A stretch of 64,000 bases of DNA from the NCBI RefSeq assembly GCF_024752305.1, contig NZ_JANTHX010000003.1, positions 1 to 64,000 on the forward strand, written 5' to 3'. The position numbers were made by a program, and so were the translations under genes. Below, piece after piece: positions 45,011-52,912 of this stretch. This DNA comes from Protaetiibacter mangrovi. Lineage in GTDB: Bacteria; Actinomycetota; Actinomycetes; Actinomycetales; Microbacteriaceae. Numbering within the stretch: position 1 is the stretch's first letter; every line of letters begins with the position of its first letter. The notes beneath the pieces are model-generated. The model made no database searches. It worked only from the letters and a program-made list of their open reading frames with translations, and was not told where the DNA came from.

Positions 45011-45769
45011 TCACGGACGGGGCGATCGCGCGGCGAGCCAGGCGGCGCCCTGGATGCCCGCGTTGTTCCGCAGGGCGGCCGGCACGATGGGTGTCCGGAG
45101 GTCGAGCAGCGGCAGGAACTCCTCGTGGTGCTTGGAGACTCCGCCGCCCACGATGAACAGCTCGGGGGAGAAGAGGAACTCCACGTGGGCGTAGTAGCGC
45201 TGCAGCCTCTGCGCCCAGGCCTCCCAGTCGAGGTCCTCGCGCTCCTTGGCGGCGTACGACGCGCGCGACTCGGCGTCCGCGCCGTCGATCTCGAGGTGCC
45301 CGAGCTCGGTGTTCGGCACCAGGACCCCGTCGTGCAGGAAGGCGCTGCCGATGCCCGTGCCGAGCGTCGTCATGATGACGAGCCCGTCGACCCCCGCCGC
45401 GGCGCCGAACCTGACCTCCGCGACGCCCGCGGCATCCGCGTCGTTCACGAAGTGGATGCCGCGGTGCAGCGTCTTCTCGAACATGCCCTCGGCGTCGAGG
45501 CCGATCCAGCGATCCGAAACGTTCGCGGCCGACATGGTGCGCCCGTGGCTCACGATCGCGGGGAAGCACACGCCGACGGGCACCTCCGCCGCATCGTCGC
45601 CGAAACCGGCCACCATCTCGGCCACCGCGGCGAGCACGGCGTCGGGGTCGCCGCCGTCCGGCGTCGCCACCTTCACGCGTTCGCTCGCGAGCTCGCCGTG
45701 CTGGGTGTCGACGAGGGCGCCCTTGATGCCGGTGCCTCCGATGTCGATGCCGACGGCGAGCGTGCTCAT
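45011..45769 (-). CDS. ppgK: Polyphosphate glucokinase (ROK family)
   Basis: This 252-residue kinase phosphorylates glucose with polyphosphate (and usually ATP). The phosphate loop GIDIGGTGIKGALVD, the catalytic Asp in FVNDADAAGVAE, LGTGIGSAF and the sugar-contact ELGHLEIDG are all visible. The cysteine-rich zinc motif of typical ROK glucokinases is missing, as expected for PPGK. The start at ATG 45769 gives the standard family N-terminus. The gene follows map by 20 bases on the same strand. Confidence 0.95.
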   Translation of the reverse strand: MSTLAVGIDIGGTGIKGALVDTQHGELASERVKVATPDGGDPDAVLAAVAEMVAGFGDDAAEVPVGVCFPAIVSHGRTMSAANVSDRWIGLDAEGMFEKTLHRGIHFVNDADAAGVAEVRFGAAAGVDGLVIMTTLGTGIGSAFLHDGVLVPNTELGHLEIDGADAESRASYAAKEREDLDWEAWAQRLQRYYAHVEFLFSPELFIVGGGVSKHHEEFLPLLDLRTPIVPAALRNNAGIQGAAWLAARSPRP

Positions 45770-45789
45770 GGGTGTACCTCCGGATGCGG

Positions 45790-46674
45790 TCAGGGCAGGG
45801 TGAGGATCTCGGCGCCGGTCTCGGTGACGACGAGGGTGTGCTCGAACTGGGCGGTCAGGCTGCGGTCGCGGGTGACGACGGTCCAGTCGTCGTCCCACTC
45901 GTCCCACTCCACGCCGCCGGGATGCTCGACGGTGCCGATGGTCAGCATCGGCTCGATCGTGAAGACCATGCCGACCTCCATGACGGTGTCGTAGCGCGGT
46001 GCCGCGTCGTAGTGCGGCACGATCAGGCCCGTGTGGAAGGCGCTGCCCACGCCGTGTCCGGTGAAGTCGCGCACCACGCCGTAGCCGAAACGGCGCGCGT
46101 AGCTCTCGATCGCACGGCCGATGACGTTGATCTCACGGCCGGGTGCGACGGTCTTGATGCCGCGGTTCAGCGCCTCCCGGGTGCGTTCCACGAGGTCGAG
46201 CGCGGCGGGGTCGGGGTCGCCGACCGGGAACGTGGCGTTGAGGTCGCCGTGCATCCCGTCGTGATACGCCGTGATGTCGATGTTGACGATGTCGCCGTCC
46301 TGCAGCACGGTGTCGTCGGGGATGCCGTGGCAGATCACCTCGTTCACCGAGGTGCACGACGACTTCGGGAACCCGCGGTAACCGAGGGTCGAGGGGTAGG
46401 CCTCGTGGGTGACCAGGAAGTCGTGCGCGACGGCGTCGAGCTCGTCGGTCGTGATCCCCGGGCGGATCGCGGCGCCGACGGCCTCGACCGCCTGCGCGGC
46501 GATGCGTCCGCTCGTGCGGATGCGCTCGATCTCCGCGGGGGAGTACACGTCGGATCCGGTGAACGGGCGAGGGCCCGGACGGCCGACGTACTCGGGCCGG
46601 GGGATGGCGGTCGGCACGGCGCGGAGGGGCGACAGCCTGCCCGCGACGAGGTGACCGGCTGCGTCGCGAGGCAT
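45790..46674 (-). CDS. map: Methionine aminopeptidase, type I
   Basis: This 294-residue enzyme removes the initiator methionine after deformylation by Def. The metal ligands are seen in order: Asp in VNIDITAY, Asp in HGDLNATF, His in DFTGHGVGS, Glu in TIEPML and Glu in AQFEHTLVV. The N-terminal ~40 residues before the catalytic domain match the longer actinobacterial form with a PxxP-like segment. The ATG is seven bases from a TACGCT -10 box (46682-46687). Confidence 0.96.
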   Translation of the reverse strand: MPRDAAGHLVAGRLSPLRAVPTAIPRPEYVGRPGPRPFTGSDVYSPAEIERIRTSGRIAAQAVEAVGAAIRPGITTDELDAVAHDFLVTHEAYPSTLGYRGFPKSSCTSVNEVICHGIPDDTVLQDGDIVNIDITAYHDGMHGDLNATFPVGDPDPAALDLVERTREALNRGIKTVAPGREINVIGRAIESYARRFGYGVVRDFTGHGVGSAFHTGLIVPHYDAAPRYDTVMEVGMVFTIEPMLTIGTVEHPGGVEWDEWDDDWTVVTRDRSLTAQFEHTLVVTETGAEILTLP

Positions 46675-46706
46675 AGGCTCAAGCGTACCGAGCGGAAGGC
46701 GGGCAG

Positions 46707-46877
46707 ATGACCGAGTGGTGGTACAACCACAGGACCGGTGAGGTCGAGGAGGGTCCGCAGTCGCTGGGCTCCGAGCGCGACGGCCCCTACGCGACCCGCG
46801 AGGACGCGGCCCGCGCTCCCGAGATCGCGCAGGAGCGGGCGCGCGCCTGGGCCGCCGAGGATGAGGCGGACCGCTAG
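46707..46877 (+). CDS. Small conserved actinobacterial protein (SPOR-like annotation)
   Basis: The 56-residue protein begins [19 protein letters not shown] and ends in an Ala/Glu-rich helix ([22 protein letters not shown]). The WYN..TGEVE.GPQS pattern is that of a short actinobacterial family often labelled SPOR-like because of its [11 protein letters not shown] stretch. GGAAGG precedes the ATG. The stop TAG overlaps, on the opposite strand, the stop of the acetyltransferase gene. It diverges from map. Its function is unknown. Confidence 0.83.
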   Translation: MTEWWYNHRTGEVEEGPQSLGSERDGPYATREDAARAPEIAQERARAWAAEDEADR

Positions 46878-47467
46878 GCCCGCCACTCGCGGGCGAGGAT
46901 CGCGTAGTCGAGCTCGTCGCCCCAACGGCCCGCGAACCACTCGTTCTCGACGAGATGGGCCTCGAGCCGCATCCCGACCCGCTCCGCGAGCCGCGCCGAC
47001 GCCGTGTTCTCGGCGTCGATGCGGGCCACCACCCGGCGCAGACCGAAGACCCCGAAGGCGGCGTCGAGCAGCGCACGCACCGCCTCGGTGGCGTAGCCGT
47101 GACCCGATGCGGCGGGGGAGATGACCCATCCGATCTCGGCGCTGCCGTGCGCGGGGTCGAGGTGGAACAGCACCAGATCCCCGATGAGGGCGCCGTCGTC
47201 GCGGCGGACGACGGCGACCGCGACGCCGCCCCGCTCCCCGGCGAGCGTCGTCGAGCCGAAGATGTGCCCGATGCGCGCGCGGATGTCGTCGGGGCTCTGC
47301 GGCGGGAACGGAAGGTAGCGGCACACCTCGGGATCCCCGCGGTAGACCGCCATCGACACCACGTCGCCGTCCTCGATCGGACGCAGCACCAGGCGCTCGG
47401 TCTCGAGGAGGAGTTCGGCGGGTGCCTCGGCGAGCACGTACGGCGAGGGCGGGGTCGGATCGGTCAT
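46874..47467 (-). CDS. GNAT-family N-acetyltransferase
   Basis: This 197-residue acetyltransferase is of the RimJ/RimL type. It opens [19 protein letters not shown], and the acetyl-CoA loop is [23 protein letters not shown]. The segment [23 protein letters not shown] is the conserved C-terminal part. The acceptor may be a protein N-terminus or a small molecule. The ATG at 47467 overlaps the DUF72 gene stop, so the two are co-translated. Confidence 0.92.
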   Translation of the reverse strand: MTDPTPPSPYVLAEAPAELLLETERLVLRPIEDGDVVSMAVYRGDPEVCRYLPFPPQSPDDIRARIGHIFGSTTLAGERGGVAVAVVRRDDGALIGDLVLFHLDPAHGSAEIGWVISPAASGHGYATEAVRALLDAAFGVFGLRRVVARIDAENTASARLAERVGMRLEAHLVENEWFAGRWGDELDYAILAREWRA

Positions 47468-48279
47468 CTCGCCAATCGTCCCAGAAGCGCCATCGCGTCG
47501 AACGGTGCGCGCACCTTCTGATCGTTGTCGAAGTAGACGTACACGTCGCGGTCGTGGTCGAGGTGGTCTCGCGTCCACTCCTCCCACTCGTCGAGCCCCG
47601 CGTCGTCGTAACCGGAGGTGTAGAGCTCCTCGTCGCCGTGCAGCCGCGCGTAGGCGAAGTCCGCCGTCACCCAGTCGAGCCGTGGCCAGCGGCCCGCGGT
47701 GTCCCCGAGCACGACGGCCACCCCCGCCCCGGCCGCCTGGTCGGCGAACTCCTGGTCGTCGAAGCTGAACGCGCGGGGCTCGATCGCGTGGCGGAGCGCC
47801 CGGGGCTCGTCGATCTCGAGGAGCTCCTTGCCGCGCATCCGCTCGCCGCGGCCGCGCGCGACCTCGAGTGCGCGTTCCGTGTCGTGGGGGAGCAGCGCGA
47901 GGAAGGCGCGGACGAGCTCCGGGTCGTAGTCGAGGCTCGGCGGCAGCTGCCAGAGGATCGGGCCGAGCTTCGGACCGAGCCCGAGGATCCCCGAGGCGAG
48001 GAAGTTGGCGAGGGGCTCCGCGACATCCGACAGGCGCCGGATGTGCGTCATGAAGCGGGGAGCCTTGACCGCGAACACGAAGTCGTCGGGTGTCTCGGCC
48101 CGCCACTTCGCCCAGCTGGCGGGCTTCTGCAGCGAGTAGAAGGAGCCGTTGAGCTCGATCGAGCTCACCCGTTCCGCGGCGTAGCGCAGCTCGTCCGCCT
48201 GCTTCAGACCGGGGGGATAGAACTCGCCGCGCCAGGGCGCATAGGTCCATCCGGCCATCCCGATCCGCGCGACGGCCAC
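47464..48279 (-). CDS. DUF72 family protein
   Basis: This 271-residue protein has the TIM-barrel-like DUF72 fold: opening RIGMAGWTYAPWRGEFYPPGL, then ELNGSFYSLQKPASWAKWRAETPDDFVFAVKAPRFMTH, ILWQLPPSL and the closing DVYVYFDNDQKVRAPFDA. The family is widespread and of unknown enzymatic role. It lies between panB (six bases) and the acetyltransferase, and all three are likely co-transcribed. Confidence 0.93.
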   Translation of the reverse strand: MAVARIGMAGWTYAPWRGEFYPPGLKQADELRYAAERVSSIELNGSFYSLQKPASWAKWRAETPDDFVFAVKAPRFMTHIRRLSDVAEPLANFLASGILGLGPKLGPILWQLPPSLDYDPELVRAFLALLPHDTERALEVARGRGERMRGKELLEIDEPRALRHAIEPRAFSFDDQEFADQAAGAGVAVVLGDTAGRWPRLDWVTADFAYARLHGDEELYTSGYDDAGLDEWEEWTRDHLDHDRDVYVYFDNDQKVRAPFDAMALLGRLAR

Positions 48280-48285
48280 GATGCC

Positions 48286-49101
48286 TCAGTCGTCGTAGGA
48301 GTGCTCGGGGCCGGGGTAGACGCCGGAGGCGACATCCTCGGTCCAGACCTTCGCGGCGTCCCCGAGCACCTGGGCGAGGTTCGCGTACTGCTTGACGAAC
48401 TTGGGGATGCGTCCGGTGGTGAGACCCGCCCAGTCGGTCCACACGAGCAGCTGCCCGTCGGTGTGCGGACCCGCGCCGACCGAGATGGTCGGGATGCCGA
48501 GCTCCGCCGTCACGCGCTTCGCGGCCTCCGCGGGCACCATCTCGAGCACGACCGCGAACGCGCCCGCCTGCTCGACGGCGTGCGCGTCGGCGACGAGCTG
48601 CTCGATCCGCTCGCCCCGGCCCTGGATGACGTGACCGCCGAGCTGGTGCTCGCTCTGCGGGGTGAACCCGATGTGCGCCATCACGGGGATGCCTGCCGAC
48701 ACGATGCGCCGGATCTGCTCGGACGACCGCACGCCGCCCTCGAGCTTGACCGCGTGCGCCCCGGTCTCCTTCATGAACCGGAACGCCGTGTGCAGCGCCT
48801 CGTCGGGGCTCGTCTCGTAGGAGCCGAAGGGCATGTCCGCGACGACGAAGGCGCGCTTCACGGCGCCCGCCACGGCCCGGGTGAGGGGGATCAGCTGGTC
48901 GACCGTCACCGGGAGCGTCGTGTCGAAGCCGAACACGTTGTTGCCCGCGGAATCCCCCACGAGCAGGAAGTCGATGCCCGCCCGGTCGAAGATCGCCGCG
49001 GTGAGCTGGTCGTAGCTGGTGAGGCCGGTGATCTTGATGCCGTTGGCCTTGGCGTTCTGGAAATGCCGGGTGCGGACCTTCTTGACGACCTCGTCTGCCA
49101 T
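48286..49101 (-). CDS. panB: 3-methyl-2-oxobutanoate hydroxymethyltransferase
   Basis: This 271-residue enzyme makes ketopantoate, the first step of pantothenate and CoA synthesis, using methylenetetrahydrofolate. Metal and substrate residues are Asp50 (LVGDSAGNN), Asp89 ([11 protein letters not shown]), Lys119 and Glu121 (AVKLEGG) and the catalytic Glu in VLEMVP. A TAGACT -10 box (49108-49113) ends six bases before the ATG. CoA supply links it loosely to the lipid genes. Confidence 0.97.
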   Translation of the reverse strand: MADEVVKKVRTRHFQNAKANGIKITGLTSYDQLTAAIFDRAGIDFLLVGDSAGNNVFGFDTTLPVTVDQLIPLTRAVAGAVKRAFVVADMPFGSYETSPDEALHTAFRFMKETGAHAVKLEGGVRSSEQIRRIVSAGIPVMAHIGFTPQSEHQLGGHVIQGRGERIEQLVADAHAVEQAGAFAVVLEMVPAEAAKRVTAELGIPTISVGAGPHTDGQLLVWTDWAGLTTGRIPKFVKQYANLAQVLGDAAKVWTEDVASGVYPGPEHSYDD

Positions 49102-49110
49102 GGCGTCAGT

Positions 49111-49797
49111 CTAGGCGGCGGCCGCGGCGGGCTGCCGCCGCGCGCGCGGCACCGCGGTGCGCAGCACGCCGAGCGTGATGCAGAGCTGCGCCGCGAGGTA
49201 GAGGCTCATGATGAGCACGTCCTCCGGCGGGGTCTGGAACAGCGGGGTGAACATGCGGAACGCCAGGAGGGAATCGCTCGCGACGAACAGCGCACCGCCG
49301 ATGGTGGTGAACGCGTTGCCGCGGCTCGCCGATGCGGCCATGTACGCGAGCACCAGGCCGTAGACCGCGACGGGCAGCACGAGGTCGCCGAGGTACGGCC
49401 AGAGCGCGAGGAGCAGACCGGCGAACCACGGGACCAGGCCGATCGCCCACCAGGAGGGCCGCCGGCGGAACGCCACGTGGAAGACGACGATGTACGCCAC
49501 GTGCGCGGCGAGGAAGAACCCGAGTCCCACGAGGAAGAAGGGCAGGGTCATGTCTCCGAGCCAGGAGAGGGTGAGCGCCGCGATGAGCGGGGCGAGCACG
49601 GACGTGCGCAGGCTCAGCCGACCGGCCCACAGCACGATCACCACTCCGAGCATGAGGGCGGGGACGGTCCATCCCTTGGTCGCGCGATCCGCGTCGACCA
49701 GGTCCGCGAGCTTGAGCCCCAGATGCACGAGCGAGATGACGCCGAACGGGGCGAACGCGATCGCGGTGAGGGCGGCGCGCGATCGGGGCCGCCTCAT
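49111..49797 (-). CDS. YhhN-family membrane protein (lysoplasmalogenase-like)
   Basis: This 228-residue protein has about eight hydrophobic helices. The YhhN signature appears as LSWLGDMTLPFF, HVAYIVVFHVAF and GGALFVASDSLLAFRMF. Eukaryotic members (TMEM86) hydrolyse lysoplasmalogens; activity here is unproven. The ATG overlaps the nadE stop (ATGA), showing co-translation. An Ala-rich tail ends the protein. Confidence 0.9.
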   Translation of the reverse strand: MRRPRSRAALTAIAFAPFGVISLVHLGLKLADLVDADRATKGWTVPALMLGVVIVLWAGRLSLRTSVLAPLIAALTLSWLGDMTLPFFLVGLGFFLAAHVAYIVVFHVAFRRRPSWWAIGLVPWFAGLLLALWPYLGDLVLPVAVYGLVLAYMAASASRGNAFTTIGGALFVASDSLLAFRMFTPLFQTPPEDVLIMSLYLAAQLCITLGVLRTAVPRARRQPAAAAA

Positions 49798-51527
49798 CCG
49801 AGCCGCCGGTAGGTGATCGGCAGGCGGCGATCGCGTCCGAACGCCATCCCCGAGATCTTCGGTCCGATCGCCCCCTGGCGGCGCTTCCACTCGGAGCGGT
49901 CGACGAGACGGGTGACGAAGTCGACGGTCTCGGCGTCGTAGCCCATCGCGACGATGTCGGCGCGGCCCTGCCGGTGCGTCACGTACTGCTCGAGGATGGC
50001 GTCGAGCAGCGGATATGGCGGCAGCGTGTCCTGATCGGTCTGATCGGGGCGCAGCTCGGCGCTCGGCGGTTTCGAGATCGAGTTCTCGGGGATCGGCGCC
50101 ACCTCGCCGCGCAGCTCGGCGTGGGCGTTCCGCCAGCGCGCAAGCTCCCAGACGAGCGTCTTCGGCACGTCCTTGATCGGGGCGAAGCCCCCCGCGGAAT
50201 CGCCGTAGATCGTCGAGTACCCCACCGCGAGCTCCGTCTTGTTGCCGGTGGTGAGCACCAGGTGCCCGTGGGTGTTCGACTCGGCCATCAGGATGATGCC
50301 CCGGATGCGCGCCTGCACGTTCTCGGCCGCGACGCCCTCGAGCCCGAGCTGCGCCTCCACGGGTGCGACCAGTTCGGCGATGGGCTCGACCGAGTAGTGC
50401 AGCCCGATGCGCTCGGCGAGCTCGTCGGCGTCGTCGCGGGAGCCCTCCGAGGAGTACCGGGAGGGCATCGACACGCCGTGCACGCGATCCGCGCCGATGG
50501 CGTCGGCGGCGATCGCCGCGCACACCGCGGAGTCGATGCCGCCCGAGAGACCGAGCACGACGCTCCCGAAGCCGTTCTTCTCGACGTAGTCGCGCAGGCC
50601 CAGCACGAGTGCGTTCCACAGCTGCTCGCGGTCGTCGCCGAGTTCCGCCACGTCGGGGGCGAGAGCGCCCGCCGCACCCGACTCGCCCGCCTCGAGTGCG
50701 ACGTGGCGCACGGCGTCGACGGGCGCCGCGTCGCCCGCGCCATCCGCCTGCACATCGACCACCAGCAGGTGCTCGCGGAACTGCGGTGCGCGGGCGAGGA
50801 TCCGTCCCTGCTCGTCGACGACGACGCTGTCGCCGTCGAACACCAGGTCGTCCTGGCCGCCGACGATGTTCACGTAGGCCACGACCGTGCTCGACTCGAC
50901 CGCCCGACGGGTGACGAGCGGCAGCCGCACCTCGTCCTTGTCGCGCTCGAAGGGCGAGGCGTTGATCACGATCAGGAGTCCGGCCTCGGCATCGAGCACG
51001 CGCCCCACCGGACCGCCGTCGCGCCAGAGGTCCTCGCAGATGATGAGCGCGACGTCGACCCCGCGGATGCGCATCACCAGCAGCTCGTCGCCGGGGATGA
51101 AGACGCGGTACTCGTCGAACACCGAGTAGTTGGGGAGGTGGTGCTTGGCGTACCTCGCCACGACCCGGCCGCGGTGCAGCACGGAGGCGCAGTTCTGGGC
51201 GATCGCGGTCGGGGCGTTGCTCGTGCCGAGCAGGCGCGGCTCGAACGGGCCGTCGGGGTGCCCGACGATGACGATCAGCTCGCCGAGACCCTCGGCGTCG
51301 AGTCGTGCCGCGAGGGCGGGCACGGCGTCGGCGGAGGCCCGTAGGAAGCTCGGCTGGGCCGCGAGGTCCTCGATCGGATAGCCGGTGAGCGCCATCTCGC
51401 CCGTGGCGAGCAGATCGGCGCCCGCGGCGTGCGCATCCCGCGCGGCGGCGAGGATCCGTTCGGCGTTCCCGTCCAGATCGCCGACCATCGGGTTGGATTG
51501 CGCAAGTGCCAATCGCAGACGGGGCAT
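49794..51527 (-). CDS. nadE: NAD+ synthase, glutamine-hydrolysing
   Basis: This 577-residue enzyme converts deamido-NAD to NAD. The N-terminal nitrilase-type glutaminase has the triad Glu44 (ATGEMALTGYP), Lys128 (RYAKHHLPN) and Cys164 (IICEDLW). The C-terminal synthetase has the ATP loop VLGLSGGIDSAV near residue 335 and TTGNKTELAVGYSTIYGD. This two-domain form lets glutamine be the nitrogen donor and stands next to glnA2. The leaderless ATG is six bases from a TAGGCT box. Confidence 0.97.
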   Translation of the reverse strand: MPRLRLALAQSNPMVGDLDGNAERILAAARDAHAAGADLLATGEMALTGYPIEDLAAQPSFLRASADAVPALAARLDAEGLGELIVIVGHPDGPFEPRLLGTSNAPTAIAQNCASVLHRGRVVARYAKHHLPNYSVFDEYRVFIPGDELLVMRIRGVDVALIICEDLWRDGGPVGRVLDAEAGLLIVINASPFERDKDEVRLPLVTRRAVESSTVVAYVNIVGGQDDLVFDGDSVVVDEQGRILARAPQFREHLLVVDVQADGAGDAAPVDAVRHVALEAGESGAAGALAPDVAELGDDREQLWNALVLGLRDYVEKNGFGSVVLGLSGGIDSAVCAAIAADAIGADRVHGVSMPSRYSSEGSRDDADELAERIGLHYSVEPIAELVAPVEAQLGLEGVAAENVQARIRGIILMAESNTHGHLVLTTGNKTELAVGYSTIYGDSAGGFAPIKDVPKTLVWELARWRNAHAELRGEVAPIPENSISKPPSAELRPDQTDQDTLPPYPLLDAILEQYVTHRQGRADIVAMGYDAETVDFVTRLVDRSEWKRRQGAIGPKISGMAFGRDRRLPITYRRLG

Positions 51528-51574
51528 GGCGATAGCCTAGGACGAGCGCGCGGTGCGCCGAGGAAGGGACCCGG
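51528..51574. promoter_or_regulatory. Overlapping divergent promoters of nadE and glnA2
   Basis: TAGCCT on the plus strand (51533-51538) and TAGGCT on the minus strand (51534-51539) share five positions. The minus box serves leaderless nadE; the plus box would give glnA2 a leader of about 30 bases with GAGGAAGGG. Confidence 0.5.
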
Positions 51575-52912
51575 ATGGACAAGCAGCGAGACTTCGTTCT
51601 GCGCACGATCGAGGAGCGCGGCGTGAAGTTCGTGCGTCTGTGGTTCACGGACGTGGTGGGCACCCTGAAGTCGGTCGCCCTGGCGCCGGCCGAGGTCGAG
51701 GGGGCCTTCTCCGAGGGTGTCGGCATCGACGGCTCGGCGATCGAGGGCCTCACGCGCGCCTCGGAGGCGGACGTGCTCGCGCATCCCGACCCGACGACCT
51801 TCCAGATCCTGCCGTGGCGGGGCGAGGTCGATCCGACGGCCCGCATGTTCTGCGACATCACGACGCCCGACGGTCAGCCCGCCGTGGCCGACCCGCGCAA
51901 CGTGCTGAAGCGCACCCTCGCGAAGGCGGCCGATCGGGGCTTCACCTTCTACACGCATCCCGAGATCGAGTTCTACCTGCTGAAGTCGAGCAAGCTGAAG
52001 GACGGCGTCCCGGTGCCGGTCGACTCGGCCGGCTACTTCGACAACGTGCCGGGCGGCACCGCCCACGACTTCCGGCGCCGGAGCGTCCGGATGCTCGAGG
52101 ATCTCGGCATCTCGGTCGAGTTCAGCCACCACGAGGCCGGTCCCGGTCAGAACGAGATCGACCTGCGCTACGCCGACGCGCTCACGACGGCCGACAACAT
52201 CATGACCTTCCGCACGGTCATCAAGGAGGTCGCGATCGAGCAGGGCGTCTACGCGACGTTCATGCCGAAGCCGTTCTCCGCCCATCCCGGTTCGGGTATG
52301 CACACCCACGTGTCGCTCTTCGAGGGCGACACGAACGCGTTCTTCGACGCGGGCGGGCAGTACCAGCTCTCCCAGATCGGGCGCCAGTTCGTCGCAGGCC
52401 TCCTGACCCACGCCCCCGAGATCACCGCGGTCACGAACCAGTTCGTGAACTCGTACAAGCGGCTGTGGGGCGGTGACGAGGCGCCCAGCTACGTGACCTG
52501 GGGGCACAACAACCGCTCGGCGCTCGTGCGCGTTCCGCTGTACAAGCCGGGCAAGGGGCAGAGCGCCCGCGTCGAGTACCGCGGCATCGACTCGGCCGCG
52601 AACCCGTACCTGTCGTTCTCGCTCATGCTCGCGGCGGGCCTCAAGGGCATCGAGGAGGGCTACGAGCTGCCGCCCGAAGCGGACTCCGACGTCTTCGACA
52701 TGACGAGCGCCGAACGGCGCGCCCTCGGCTACCAGGCGCTGCCGTCGAGCCTCGACCGGGCCCTGCTCATCATGGAGGAGTCGGAGCTCGTGGCAGAGAC
52801 CCTCGGCGAGCAGGTGTTCAACTACGTGCTGCTCAACAAGCGGCGCGAGTGGGCCGGCTACCGCGCGCAGGTCACGCCCTTCGAGCTGGAAGCGAACCTG
52901 GAGGCGCTCTGA
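51575..52912 (+). CDS. glnA2: Glutamine synthetase, GlnA2 type
   Basis: This 445-residue glutamine synthetase belongs to the short GSI form. Glu ligands occur in FYTHPEIEFYLL and EFSHHEAGPGQNEIDLRY; the ATP/metal loop is SGMHTHVSLFEG. At the site where adenylylated enzymes have Tyr, the sequence is DSDVFDMT, so a Phe replaces it and GlnE cannot modify this protein. This matches actinobacterial GlnA2. GAGGAAGGG precedes the ATG. glnE follows and overlaps its end. Confidence 0.95.
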   Translation: MDKQRDFVLRTIEERGVKFVRLWFTDVVGTLKSVALAPAEVEGAFSEGVGIDGSAIEGLTRASEADVLAHPDPTTFQILPWRGEVDPTARMFCDITTPDGQPAVADPRNVLKRTLAKAADRGFTFYTHPEIEFYLLKSSKLKDGVPVPVDSAGYFDNVPGGTAHDFRRRSVRMLEDLGISVEFSHHEAGPGQNEIDLRYADALTTADNIMTFRTVIKEVAIEQGVYATFMPKPFSAHPGSGMHTHVSLFEGDTNAFFDAGGQYQLSQIGRQFVAGLLTHAPEITAVTNQFVNSYKRLWGGDEAPSYVTWGHNNRSALVRVPLYKPGKGQSARVEYRGIDSAANPYLSFSLMLAAGLKGIEEGYELPPEADSDVFDMTSAERRALGYQALPSSLDRALLIMEESELVAETLGEQVFNYVLLNKRREWAGYRAQVTPFELEANLEAL

